From Lewinellaceae bacterium (lineage in GTDB: Bacteria > Bacteroidota > Bacteroidia > Chitinophagales > Saprospiraceae), in contig JACJXV010000051.1 of the NCBI GenBank assembly GCA_020636445.1, positions 1 to 26,710 on the forward strand: DNA of 26,710 nt, given 5' to 3'. This document shows positions 17,121-25,046 of the stretch, piece after piece. Within the stretch, counting starts at the first letter, position 1. Each line of letters begins with the position of its first letter. A model generated the notes under the pieces. That model had not been told where the DNA came from, searched no databases, and saw only the letters and a list, made by a program, of their open reading frames with translations. The position numbers were made by a program, and so were the translations under genes.

Positions 17121-18362
17121 ATGGCAAAATATCGCAACCAGAGTCCTCCACCACCACAACCCGAGCAACGTTTTAAAACTGGGCAGCTCATTTTATTTGT
17201 GCTTATTGCTAGCCTGGCTGCGCTGATCGCCATCAAATACCTGCCCCGTGGAGGTGGTGACACCACCCGAATCCCCAAAGAAATGACACTCAACTACCTG
17301 CCGGCTGATTTCCGGTTTGATGTCAATGAAGAAACAGCCCTGGCCGTACTGACAAATCCCAAACGCTACCGCCGGGAATTCAACCAACTGGTGTATGATT
17401 TAAACATGGCGATCCTCAATCACGTCGGTACGCGGATGGGGCTAACCAATGATAAATTAGCCCAGCTGCCCGCCTTATACGAAAAACAGCACCCTTACTT
17501 GCGCAACCTGTATTTTGAAGACTTTCTAACTATTCAGGATACCACTTCAGCCCTCTACCAAACCTGGTACGATAATGGGTTTAAAAATGCAACCCAGGTG
17601 CTCTATGATGTGGCTTCGAAATACACCTGCTTCCTGGTGAATGCAGTGATCGGGGAGCTAATCCCTATGCAGGATGATATTTTCTATGCCAAAGGTAAAA
17701 AGGTGGATACCCCTTGTGGTATTGCGATGAGTGAAGCCCTCGCTCCTTTTATGAAAAAATTGCAGGATCGCGCCGCTATTGAGGATTTTGGTCGGGCAAG
17801 AGGATTACTACAGGAAAGGGTGGAAAAAGCGGTTTCAGAATTAGCAACCTATGAGGTTCGCGATAAAAAAGGACTTTCCAAGCAATTACAAACTAAGGTT
17901 TGGGGATTTTCTGTGTCCAAAACAGACATTGAAATCTCGGCCATCAGTATTTTGAAAATTGGTTTTCGCCTCGATCAATACCTGAAAGTAGATTTAAATC
18001 CACGCAGTAAAATTGTAACGGTCACCCTACCCCAACCCGTCATTTTATCGCATGAAGTATATCCCAAATTCGATAAGCTTTCTATTGGATGGCTGCGGGA
18101 GGTAAAAGATGAAGACCTCAATGCCGCCTTTAATATTTTGCGGGAAGAATTCCGTCGTGAAGCTTTCGCCAATGATTCCGGGGCCAAGGCGAAGGCCCAG
18201 GCTCAGGATATCGTCAATACCCTTTTTGGGCCGGTCATTTCCACCCTGGGGTCTAAATACAAACTGCGGGTACAGTTTCAGGAAGCGACACCGGATGCGG
18301 AATTTGCCCCCGACGACCAGTTCAAAGATCTGGGCACCCCCAAGAGTCTGCCTAACCGGTAA
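17121..18362 (+). CDS. Membrane-anchored protein with DUF4230-like C-terminal domain
   Basis: 413 residues. A short proline-rich cytoplasmic head (SPPPPQPEQ) is followed by one membrane segment (about 22-40, QLILFVLIASLAALIAIKYL); the remainder should be periplasmic. The middle part (50-250) is alpha-helical and unrecognised. The C-terminal part, about 256-385 (VSKTDIEISAISILKIGFRLDQYLKVDLN, then IVTVTLPQPVILSHEVYP, then a helical stretch ending IVNTLFGPVISTLGSKYKLRVQF), has the pattern of DUF4230: an inward-facing amphipathic strand pair, a conserved T-LP-P turn and a closing helix. No enzymatic motif is visible. It ends 5 nt before the TPMT-like gene, so the two are probably co-translated. 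Function unknown. Confidence 0.8.
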   Translation: MAKYRNQSPPPPQPEQRFKTGQLILFVLIASLAALIAIKYLPRGGGDTTRIPKEMTLNYLPADFRFDVNEETALAVLTNPKRYRREFNQLVYDLNMAILNHVGTRMGLTNDKLAQLPALYEKQHPYLRNLYFEDFLTIQDTTSALYQTWYDNGFKNATQVLYDVASKYTCFLVNAVIGELIPMQDDIFYAKGKKVDTPCGIAMSEALAPFMKKLQDRAAIEDFGRARGLLQERVEKAVSELATYEVRDKKGLSKQLQTKVWGFSVSKTDIEISAISILKIGFRLDQYLKVDLNPRSKIVTVTLPQPVILSHEVYPKFDKLSIGWLREVKDEDLNAAFNILREEFRREAFANDSGAKAKAQAQDIVNTLFGPVISTLGSKYKLRVQFQEATPDAEFAPDDQFKDLGTPKSLPNR

Positions 18363-18367
18363 GCAGA

Positions 18368-18958
18368 ATGGAGCCCCTGAATGCTAACTATTGGAATGAA
18401 CGCTATCAGGCTGGTCAGATTCCCTGGGATATAGGGTATGCATCACCGCCCCTGCTTGCCTATGCCGCCTCCCTGCAAGACAAGCAAACGAGAATCCTTA
18501 TTCCCGGAGCCGGGCACGCCTACGAAGCTGTCGCTTTACACCAACGCGGCTTTGAGCAGATTTTTGTCTGCGATTGGGCTCCCCTGGCCTTTGCCCACCT
18601 ACGGCAAAATGCACCGGATTTTCCAGAAAACAACCTCCTGGTGGCAGACTTCTTTACCCTTGATTTGCAGGTCGACCTGATCCTCGAGCAAACCTTTTTT
18701 TGCGCCATTGATCCGGCATTACGTCCCGATTATGTAGCCCATGCCGCAAGATTACTCGCCCCGGAAGGTACGCTGGCAGGTGTTTTGTTTGCCAATCCTT
18801 TTCCTTTTCCAGGGCCCCCTTTTGGTGGAACTGCCCAGGAGTATTCCCAATTATTCAGTACTCATTTTTCGATCCGGCAACTAGCCCTTTGCGAGCAATC
18901 CATCAAGCCCCGCGCGGGGCGCGAACTCTTTCTGGAAGCTATCGTGTCCATAGAATGA
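18368..18958 (+). CDS. TPMT-family SAM-dependent methyltransferase
   Basis: 196 residues, a Rossmann-fold class I methyltransferase of the thiopurine S-methyltransferase type. Signatures: YWNERYQAGQIPWDIG at 8-23 (the family's W-x-x-R-Y-x-x-G-x-x-P-W-D opening), motif I ILIPGAGHAYEA at about 43-54 with the G-x-G loop, VCDWAP (acid after strand 2), VADFFTL, then FFCAIDPALRPDY, and PPFGG near the substrate pocket. Bacterial members methylate sulfur-, selenium- or halide-type small nucleophiles; the substrate cannot be read from the sequence. It starts 5 nt after the DUF4230-like gene. Length is normal for the bacterial short form, and nothing appears broken. Confidence 0.9.
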   Translation: MEPLNANYWNERYQAGQIPWDIGYASPPLLAYAASLQDKQTRILIPGAGHAYEAVALHQRGFEQIFVCDWAPLAFAHLRQNAPDFPENNLLVADFFTLDLQVDLILEQTFFCAIDPALRPDYVAHAARLLAPEGTLAGVLFANPFPFPGPPFGGTAQEYSQLFSTHFSIRQLALCEQSIKPRAGRELFLEAIVSIE

Positions 18959-19053
18959 AAGGAGAAAATCACCTCTTGATTTGCGAAAATGCAATGCGCT
19001 TGTAAGTCAGGTAAAATCCCGGTTATTCTGCTAAATTGCGAACAACCAATTCC

Positions 19054-19081
19054 TTGGCTAAGTAGGAAAAAAGTATCTTTG
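19054..19081 (+). promoter_or_regulatory. Candidate Bacteroidota promoter for the response regulator gene
   Basis: A TTG at 19054-19056 and TATCTTTG at 19074-19081 are separated by 17 nt, fitting the TTTG / TAnnTTTG pattern of the Bacteroidota primary sigma factor. This would start transcription about 50 nt before the ATG at 19140 and make the regulator independent of the TPMT operon. Confidence 0.5.
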
Positions 19082-19139
19082 CGTGAACTTAGTCTAAATA
19101 AGCTTGTCTTATCGATGTAATCATTAAGGAACCAGCGGG

Positions 19140-19790
19140 ATGAAAGAAAAAGAAATTCGGGTAGTGATAGCTGATGCACAATATCTCATTCGTTTTGCAC
19201 TGCGGCAGTTGTTATATAAACAAGCGGATATTAGGATCATTGGCGAGGCAGCAAACAGCCAGCAACTATTTGCCCTTCTGGAGGAGGAACATCCCGACAT
19301 CCTGGTTATTGATTATAACCAGGACCCACACTTCTCGTTGGAAACACTGGCGAAAGCTCGCCAGGTAAGTCCGCAGACCCGCATTTTGGTTATCAGTGCT
19401 GATGCAAACAAGGAAACCATTTACCAGGTACTGGAGTCCGGAATCAAAAGTTTCCTGACGAAGAACTGTGATGAGGGAGAAATCATTGACGCCATTGCGG
19501 CTACCGCAAAAGGGGAAAAATTCTTTTGTACCCGCGTAATTGACTTTTTGTTGGAAAAATCATTCGCTCGTATTGACGATTCCTGTGCCCCTACTCCACT
19601 TACTTCCCGGGAAATTGAAATTGTTCAACTAACCGCTCAAGGCTTGGTAGCTAAAGAAATTGCCCATCGGCTGAATTTAAGCCCACATACCGTTTATACC
19701 CACCGGAAAAACATCATGGAAAAGCTGCGAATCAAACGGGCTTCCGAACTGGTGCTGTATGCCGTAAATAATGGATTGGTAACCCAATAA
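19140..19790 (+). CDS. NarL/FixJ-type response regulator (REC + LuxR HTH)
   Basis: 216 residues. The receiver domain covers about 5-122: IADAQYL carries one acid (Asp12) where most relatives have two, the phosphoacceptor is Asp58 in DILVIDYN, the switch residue is Ser86 in VISA, and the conserved lysine is Lys108 in FLTKN. The LuxR-type helix-turn-helix covers about 153-214: LTSREIEIVQLTAQGLVAKEIAHRLNLS, then HTVYTHRKNIMEKL and ASELVLYAV. It should be a phosphorylation-controlled DNA-binding regulator in the cytoplasm. No histidine kinase gene lies next to it, so it is an orphan in this window. Loss of the second metal-coordinating acid might weaken phosphorylation. Targets are unknown; the LysM gene downstream has its own promoter candidate. 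Confidence 0.93.
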   Translation: MKEKEIRVVIADAQYLIRFALRQLLYKQADIRIIGEAANSQQLFALLEEEHPDILVIDYNQDPHFSLETLAKARQVSPQTRILVISADANKETIYQVLESGIKSFLTKNCDEGEIIDAIAATAKGEKFFCTRVIDFLLEKSFARIDDSCAPTPLTSREIEIVQLTAQGLVAKEIAHRLNLSPHTVYTHRKNIMEKLRIKRASELVLYAVNNGLVTQ

Positions 19791-19888
19791 GGACTACTCC
19801 CCCCAATCCTTTGTGCCATTTTACCAACAATTTTAATGACTACCTGAAGGACATTTAGCGGTAAAACACAGCTTTTTAACACAAAGTA

Positions 19889-19918
19889 TTGACTAATTAA
19901 AACAAAATACCGTAAATT
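19889..19918 (+). promoter_or_regulatory. Candidate promoter of the LysM protein gene
   Basis: TTGACT (19889-19894) and TAAATT (19913-19918) are separated by 18 nt, a sigma70-like arrangement; TAAATTTA is also one base from the Bacteroidota TAnnTTTG. Sequence around it is AT-rich. It would give a leader of roughly 120 nt that includes the hairpin at 19932-19950. Confidence 0.35.
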
Positions 19919-19931
19919 TATTGCGATAATT

Positions 19932-19950
19932 TCCTGAATTCCATTCAGGA
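19932..19950 (+). promoter_or_regulatory. Small perfect hairpin in the LysM gene leader
   Basis: TCCTGAAT and ATTCAGGA form an 8-bp perfect inverted repeat around TCC, just downstream of the promoter candidate and about 97 nt before the start codon. It could be an operator or an RNA hairpin; it lacks a following T-run. Confidence 0.3.
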
Positions 19951-20046
19951 TTTGCGAATCAAATTATCCCAAAACATTGCTTATCAACCCCTTGCACGTC
20001 CGTCCTCTCCCGCAAGGTAACTTACTGATACCTCAAATAATCCATC

Positions 20047-22311
20047 ATGAACAAGACAATCCGCTTGCTTTTAGTCTTATTGTTCGTTCCAGTTGCCGGA
20101 AAACTCCTGGCTGAAAATTATTATTTATTTGCTGACCCCTCCTGTGTTTCCCGGATGGAATATGGTTATGCAGAGACCCCGCCCGGGAAAGAATACGTAA
20201 AATATGCGTTGGCATTAAACAGTACAGAAACATTTGTTTTTGAGGTCGGCCTCGAAGGACAAGCCCCGCTCCAGCGGAACTTGCCGGTGGGAGTAATTAA
20301 ATGCACCAGTTCACAACGCAGCCTTTTCACAGCTGCTTTTGTAGAAGCACTTAATAACCGGACTCACCGCTTATTTGTGGTTAGTACTGCAGGTGCTGAT
20401 CAATACAGAATAGCTCCCGTTAATTTTGCCGATTACTACCAGACGGACGGTCAATCATTTCACTTGCAAACAACACAGTACCGGCTAAATTACTTTCTGG
20501 ATGGTCGTTCCGGCAGTGGGGATCTTTCGAACGCGGATCCTCGCGGGCAGGTATTTTTCCTGCAAACCTCGCCTGTTGGCCCCTGTACAGCTTACCAGTT
20601 TCGCCAGCAGCTCAGCGTTTCCGCCAATGCCTATTTAGATATTACTTATTTACCGGGCATTGGTATTCTGGAAGAGCGCAGCGGGTCTGCACAAAGTAAT
20701 TTTTCCTTGCGCACCATCAATGGCCAGCCCTATAGTGCGTTTTTGTCGCAGGCTTGCCAGCAGGTATCCCCGCAAATGAGTAGTAAAACCGCAACGGCAA
20801 CCGCAATTCCCGGAAGTTATGATCAGGGACCGGGTGCTGCCCCATCCGCAGGCAGAGTTCATATTGTCCAGCGCGGTGAAACCCTGGCAGGCATCGCTCG
20901 CCAGTATAATATTCCCCTGAATGACTTAAAAGCACGCAATCCATCGATAAACCCCTCCCTGATCCGACCTAATATGGCGATCCAACTGGATGATGCTCCG
21001 GCAAGTGGTGATACGTTCGCAGCCCGCAGCCCCATTCCAGCTGGTTATGATCAGGCACCTGTTGCATATGCCCAAAGCGCCCCAGCAATGGCAGTTGGAG
21101 GGCAAGTCCATACCGTCCGCCGTGGGGAGACACTACTTTCTATTGCGAATCAATACAATATAACACTGGCTGACTTACGGACCTGGAATCCGCAGCTTAA
21201 TTCCACCCTGATGCGGGAAGGCGATCAGCTGTACGTAAATAGTGCGGGGAATGCCGGAGCGGTTCCTACCTCCGCCTTTACCACCAAAAGTCCGGATAGT
21301 TATGATATGCAACCGATGGGGAACAAACCCAGAATGCACGTCATGCAGGCCTATGAAACACCTTATAGTGTTGCCCTGCAATACGGCATCACCGTGCAGG
21401 ATCTGTATGCCTGGAATAACCTGCCCAACAATGCTACTATTCAACCGGGAACGACCTTGATGGTAACCTCCCCGATTGTCGAAGAAGGAACTGTTCCCCG
21501 GGGACCTGGCCAGGCTGCCTGGATTACCACTACCGGTAGTCACATCGTAGCCGAAGGTGAAACAGTAGCTTCGCTGTCCCGTCGGTTTGGCTATACGGAA
21601 GAACGCTTTCGGATGATAAATAGCCTGGCTCCTGGTGAAGAAGTGAGGACCAATCAACTCGTTTTCACCACGGATTGTACGTCGCCTGCCGCTAATGCAC
21701 CAGCAGATGAAGCCTCAAACAATCCTGCCAGTTATGATTATTCTGCCAACCAGCCTGCTGCAGCAAATCCCAACAATCAATTTTATTGGCGGACACCGGA
21801 AACCTGGAATGCGAACAACACCCCGAACACGATGTCAGCAAAGAGTGGCGTAGCAAATACTACCACTAACCCCAATGCCTATTATGGCCCAATTCCAGGG
21901 GCTTACAATGATAACCGCCCCCTCTATGAACCGTCTACCCAGTGGGCAAGCCAAAATACACCGGCCCCAACATCCTATAATGCGGCACCAACACCCATTG
22001 GCGGTAATCCCAACTATAATTTACAGGATGCGATTAACAGGGCGGTAATTCCGACTGGTACGGTCCCCGCCGCAAATAACCCTTACCAGGGTACCTATTT
22101 TACAGAGCCCGGCTCGTTGGGTACGGTTCCGGATAGTTATGACACACAGACGGCCCCGTCGTCATTTCGCAAAGTATATACCGTTCGCGAAGGCGAAACG
22201 ATTAAATCTATCGCCCAAAAGAATGGTATGACTGAGCAACGTTTACGAGATCTTAATCAATTAAGTAAAAACGAGGTGGTATTGCCCTTCCAGCGACTTT
22301 ATTTGAATTAG
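20047..22311 (+). CDS. Secreted protein with five LysM domains
   Basis: 754 residues. Signal peptide at 1-22 (MNKTIRLLLVLLFVPVAGKLLA). Residues 23-245 form an N-terminal region of unknown family rich in beta-strands (ENYYLFADPSC... to ...SAFLSQACQQ). Five LysM modules, which bind peptidoglycan glycan strands, begin at about residues 271 (VHIVQRGETLAGIARQYNI), 354 (VHTVRRGETLLSIANQYNI), 430 (MHVMQAYETPYSVALQYGI), 499 (SHIVAEGETVASLSRRFGY) and 709 (VYTVREGETIKSIAQKNGM); the last closes the protein. Between modules lie flexible Asn/Pro/Ala/Thr-rich linkers with a recurring S/G-Y-D motif; the longest linker is about 170 residues. No hydrolase or peptidase domain is visible, so it is probably a cell-wall-associated structural or anchoring protein in the periplasm rather than an enzyme. 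It stands alone, with its own leader and a repeat region after its stop. Confidence 0.88.
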   Translation: MNKTIRLLLVLLFVPVAGKLLAENYYLFADPSCVSRMEYGYAETPPGKEYVKYALALNSTETFVFEVGLEGQAPLQRNLPVGVIKCTSSQRSLFTAAFVEALNNRTHRLFVVSTAGADQYRIAPVNFADYYQTDGQSFHLQTTQYRLNYFLDGRSGSGDLSNADPRGQVFFLQTSPVGPCTAYQFRQQLSVSANAYLDITYLPGIGILEERSGSAQSNFSLRTINGQPYSAFLSQACQQVSPQMSSKTATATAIPGSYDQGPGAAPSAGRVHIVQRGETLAGIARQYNIPLNDLKARNPSINPSLIRPNMAIQLDDAPASGDTFAARSPIPAGYDQAPVAYAQSAPAMAVGGQVHTVRRGETLLSIANQYNITLADLRTWNPQLNSTLMREGDQLYVNSAGNAGAVPTSAFTTKSPDSYDMQPMGNKPRMHVMQAYETPYSVALQYGITVQDLYAWNNLPNNATIQPGTTLMVTSPIVEEGTVPRGPGQAAWITTTGSHIVAEGETVASLSRRFGYTEERFRMINSLAPGEEVRTNQLVFTTDCTSPAANAPADEASNNPASYDYSANQPAAANPNNQFYWRTPETWNANNTPNTMSAKSGVANTTTNPNAYYGPIPGAYNDNRPLYEPSTQWASQNTPAPTSYNAAPTPIGGNPNYNLQDAINRAVIPTGTVPAANNPYQGTYFTEPGSLGTVPDSYDTQTAPSSFRKVYTVREGETIKSIAQKNGMTEQRLRDLNQLSKNEVVLPFQRLYLN

Positions 22312-22319
22312 CACTATTT

Positions 22320-22373
22320 GTTACTCGTTACTCGTTATTAGTTTTTAGTAACGAGTAACGACTAACGAGTAAC
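22320..22373. repeat. Palindromic repeat cluster of ACTCGTTA/TAACGAGT units
   Basis: The 70-nt gap between the LysM gene and glpD is built from copies of GTTACTCGTTA and its complement TAACGAGTAAC. Two alternative stems are possible: a perfect 13-bp stem (22325-22337 with 22349-22361, 11-nt T-rich loop) and an 18-bp stem with one mismatch (22320-22337 with 22356-22373). It ends 10 nt before the glpD ATG. It may terminate LysM transcription or be an intergenic repeat element. Confidence 0.7.
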
Positions 22374-22383
22374 GAATCCTGCT

Positions 22384-24036
22384 ATGCCAGCCTACACTGC
22401 GGCCAACCAACGGCCGACAATACGCGAAGCTTTACAGTCCAGAACGTTTGATGTCATTGTTATCGGTGGAGGGATAACCGGTGCGGGTATTGCCCTGGAT
22501 GCCGCATCCCGTGGCCTTTCTGTGGCTTTACTGGAAAAAAACGACTTCGCCTCCGGAACGAGTAGTAAATCCACCAAACTGATCCATGGCGGCCTTCGCT
22601 ACCTTAAACAGTTAGAGTTTGGATTGGTCCGGGAGGTTGGCCAGGAACGCGCAATCGTCCACCGCCTGGCACCGCACCTCGTCCTGGGTGAAAAAATGCT
22701 TATCCCCGTCGTCAAAGGAGGTTCTTTGGGCCCACTATCAACTTCGCTCGGACTCTGGGTTTACGACCTGCTGGCAGGTGTCAAAGGAGATGACCGCAGG
22801 GTAATGCTCAACCCAAAGCGCACCTTGGAAAAGGAGCCGATGCTCAGTTCCACCGATTTATTGGGGAGTGGGTACTACGCAGAATATCGTACCGATGATT
22901 CCCGGTTAACGATTGAATTGATTAAGACAGCCATGCAACATGGAGCGATGGTGCTCAATTATGCGGCCGTGGAGGGACTCATTTACAATGAACACAAGCA
23001 GGTAAAAGGAGTCGTTTGTCAAGACGAAATGGGTCCTGATCGATGGACGGTTCAAGGAAAAATAGTAGTTAATGCTGCAGGCCCCTGGGTCGATGAAATC
23101 CGTAAGCAAGACAGATCCCTGCAAGGAAAAAAGCTGTTTTTATCCAAGGGTGTCCATATTGTTGTTCCGCAAGCCAAGTTACCCATCCAGCAGGCCGCCT
23201 ATTTTGATGTTGGCGACGGCCGGATGGTTTTTGCCATCCCACGTCAGGATATTACCTATATCGGCACTACCGACACCGCTTACCATGGGGACCCCAACCG
23301 AATTCCCATTGAGAAGGAAGACGTAGCGTATTTACTGGCGGCGACCAACCGCTTTTTTCCCAAAGCCCAACTGGCTATCGAAGATGTTGAATCCGGCTGG
23401 GCTGGCGTGCGTCCCTTAATCTACGAAGAAGGAAAATCCGCCTCGGAAATGTCGCGCCGCGATGAGATCTTCACCGCTCTCAGTGGCTTAATTTCCATTG
23501 CCGGCGGCAAGCTTACCGGGTATCGCAAGATGGCTCAGCGGGTAGTAAATAGGGTAGCTAAAACGCTGGGTAATAAGACGGCTTGCCAAACAGCTAAAAT
23601 TTCCCTGGCCGGCGGTCCTTTCCTTAATGCAGCCGATGTCAACCTGTATATTCAGCAGATAATGCATAAATTACAGGAACTAAACCAATCGGCTACTGAA
23701 GCCCCCTATTTAGTGCACAACTACGGAAGGCAGGCCGATGTCATTCTCCAGGATCTGCGCCAGGAAGAGGACTTTCCCCTACTGCAGGCTGAAGTCCGGT
23801 TTACAATAGCCCATGAGTTAGCGACTCATCCGCTGGATTTTCTCAATCGGCGCAGCGGAAGGCTTTATTTCCGATTACCGGCAACACGCCCGGCCATACC
23901 TTTGGCATTAGACATTTTCCAGGAGGCTTTTTCCTGGAGTCCGGAACAACGCCAACGTTTTGCCCACGAAGTATCAGAGGCTATTGATTTGATTACAACT
24001 TTTCCAAGTTCCACGCCCCTACCGGCCGCTCGGTAA
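22384..24036 (+). CDS. glpD: Aerobic-type FAD glycerol-3-phosphate dehydrogenase
   Basis: 550 residues. Oxidises sn-glycerol 3-phosphate to dihydroxyacetone phosphate and passes electrons to quinone at the inner membrane. The FAD site is the dinucleotide fold at 23-42 (DVIVIGGGITGAGIALDAAS), followed by LLEKNDFASGTSSKSTKLIHGGLRYLKQ (family signature near 50-77), then VVNAAGPWVDEI, SKGVHIVVP, FAIPRQDITYIGTTDT, and AGVRPLI with SRRDEIF and GLISIAGGKLTGYRKMA, which form the substrate/FAD cap. The C-terminal helical domain is present (to about 540). All family motifs are intact and the length is normal. No glycerol kinase or facilitator gene is adjacent. Its last 18 nt overlap the 3' end of the convergent patatin gene. 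Its upstream gap is occupied by a palindromic repeat; I see no clear promoter within it. Confidence 0.95.
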   Translation: MPAYTAANQRPTIREALQSRTFDVIVIGGGITGAGIALDAASRGLSVALLEKNDFASGTSSKSTKLIHGGLRYLKQLEFGLVREVGQERAIVHRLAPHLVLGEKMLIPVVKGGSLGPLSTSLGLWVYDLLAGVKGDDRRVMLNPKRTLEKEPMLSSTDLLGSGYYAEYRTDDSRLTIELIKTAMQHGAMVLNYAAVEGLIYNEHKQVKGVVCQDEMGPDRWTVQGKIVVNAAGPWVDEIRKQDRSLQGKKLFLSKGVHIVVPQAKLPIQQAAYFDVGDGRMVFAIPRQDITYIGTTDTAYHGDPNRIPIEKEDVAYLLAATNRFFPKAQLAIEDVESGWAGVRPLIYEEGKSASEMSRRDEIFTALSGLISIAGGKLTGYRKMAQRVVNRVAKTLGNKTACQTAKISLAGGPFLNAADVNLYIQQIMHKLQELNQSATEAPYLVHNYGRQADVILQDLRQEEDFPLLQAEVRFTIAHELATHPLDFLNRRSGRLYFRLPATRPAIPLALDIFQEAFSWSPEQRQRFAHEVSEAIDLITTFPSSTPLPAAR

Positions 24037-24819
24037 GTGCAATACCTTAGCCTTTGCCTGCATAGCTTCCTGGATTTCCGGAAGTAGACGCTGTGTTTCG
24101 CGATAACCAATATCGTGGAGCTCCATAAATTTGTTGAATTGAAAAATATGGTACCTGGTTACCTCCTCCGGTTCAATCAGAAAATGGCAGAATCTCAAAT
24201 GAGGTTGCGTATTTGCATATATCGATAGCTCAAAACAGCGGGTAGCAATTCCGAATGCCGAAGTAAGGTTTTTTTTAGGCGTTTCTCTATTCGGCATAAC
24301 GTTGACGCCGAGGATAAAATCAGCGTAGGGTTCGAGGGCTGCTGCCGGCAGATTTCCTAACAATCCGCCATCGGCATAAACCTGGCCATTAATTTCAACG
24401 GGCTTGAATACCAGGGGAATTGAAGAAGAAGCAACCACAGCATCAAACAAAGGCCCTGATTCAACCATTTCCAGGGATCCTGAACTCAAATTCGCTACCG
24501 AAACCAATAGTTTGCGGTGTAAGGTCGCAAAATCATCCCGACCGATGAGCTGTTCCAGACGTGTTCTCAGATAGGTCAGTTTCGTAAGCCCCGTATTGGG
24601 CACCCCCAACTGAAAAATTTTCCAAACGGAGCTGTCCCTGACAAATTCCATGATTTCATCAGGTTTCTTACCCGCCGTATACAAGGCGCCCACTACTGCT
24701 CCCGCGCTTGTTCCAGAGATAACCTCAACCTGGATACCCGCCTCTTCCAACGCGCGTAAAACCCCTACGTGGGCTATTCCTCGCGCGCCCCCGCCTGACA
24801 AGGCCAACCCTATGCGCAT
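24019..24819 (-). CDS. Patatin-like phospholipase (RssA/YlbK type)
   Basis: 266 residues from the ATG at 24817-24819. A Ser-Asp dyad hydrolase: oxyanion loop GGGARG (9-14), nucleophile elbow GTSAG with Ser38, and the catalytic Asp150 in YADGGLLGN. Only the single patatin domain is present, with no signal peptide or POTRA/barrel, so this is the short cytoplasmic or membrane-associated form, unlike the large secreted PlpD type. The family releases fatty acids from phospholipids and lysophospholipids. It converges on glpD, with 18 nt of shared 3' coding sequence, and diverges from the TonB-dependent receptor. Three TTTACA hexamers with 11-bp periodicity lie 5-32 nt before its start codon. A role in phospholipid turnover feeding glycerol-phosphate to GlpD is inference from context. 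Confidence 0.92.
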   Translation of the reverse strand: MRIGLALSGGGARGIAHVGVLRALEEAGIQVEVISGTSAGAVVGALYTAGKKPDEIMEFVRDSSVWKIFQLGVPNTGLTKLTYLRTRLEQLIGRDDFATLHRKLLVSVANLSSGSLEMVESGPLFDAVVASSSIPLVFKPVEINGQVYADGGLLGNLPAAALEPYADFILGVNVMPNRETPKKNLTSAFGIATRCFELSIYANTQPHLRFCHFLIEPEEVTRYHIFQFNKFMELHDIGYRETQRLLPEIQEAMQAKAKVLHLPSGR

Positions 24820-24823
24820 GGTG

Positions 24824-24851
24824 TGTAAATTTTATGTAAACTCAATGTAAA
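24824..24851 (-). promoter_or_regulatory. Triple TTTACA direct repeat (Pho-box-like) before the patatin gene
   Basis: On the minus strand TTTACA occurs at 24851-24846, 24840-24835 and 24829-24824, each with a 5-nt spacer, so the period is exactly 11 bp. This is the TT(A/T)ACA-N5 layout of Bacillus PhoP boxes and resembles the 11-bp direct repeats bound by PhoB-class regulators. The last copy ends only 4 nt before the ATG, leaving no room for a standard -10, so activation geometry is unclear. Confidence 0.45.
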
Positions 24852-25012
24852 TTAGTTGTTTTCCGAAGCAAATTCCCCTGGTTTAGCTTCGCAATTTCTA
24901 TAAATCTGCGAATTTCAAAATAATCTTCCAGAAATAAGCCCGATTTCAGGTAAGCTGATTTACCCAACTAAAACAAGAATCCGGCAAAAGAAGTGATAAA
25001 GCTAATCCGGAG

Positions 25013-25031
25013 TTAACACTTTCTTAACACT
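25013..25031 (+). promoter_or_regulatory. Direct repeat TTAACACT x2, Pho-box-like site before the TonB receptor
   Basis: TTAACACT at 25013-25020 is repeated exactly at 25024-25031, giving TTAACA-N5-TTAACA with an 11-bp period. This is identical to the Bacillus PhoP-box consensus. It ends 7 nt before a good -7 element, so it occupies the place of the -33 hexamer, as expected for a site where an OmpR/PhoB-family activator replaces a weak -33. Confidence 0.5.
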
Positions 25032-25038
25032 GCCTTCG

Positions 25039-25046
25039 TATATTTG
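25039..25046 (+). promoter_or_regulatory. Candidate -7 element (TATATTTG) of the TonB receptor gene
   Basis: TATATTTG is a full match to the Bacteroidota TAnnTTTG element, 41 nt before the ATG at 25088. No TTTG is found at the -33 position, where the TTAACA repeats lie instead. Confidence 0.55.

Noticed and set aside
19990..20016. CCTTGC/GCAAGG inverted repeat in the LysM gene leader as a riboswitch
   Set aside because: A six-pair stem with a long loop and no recognisable riboswitch core.
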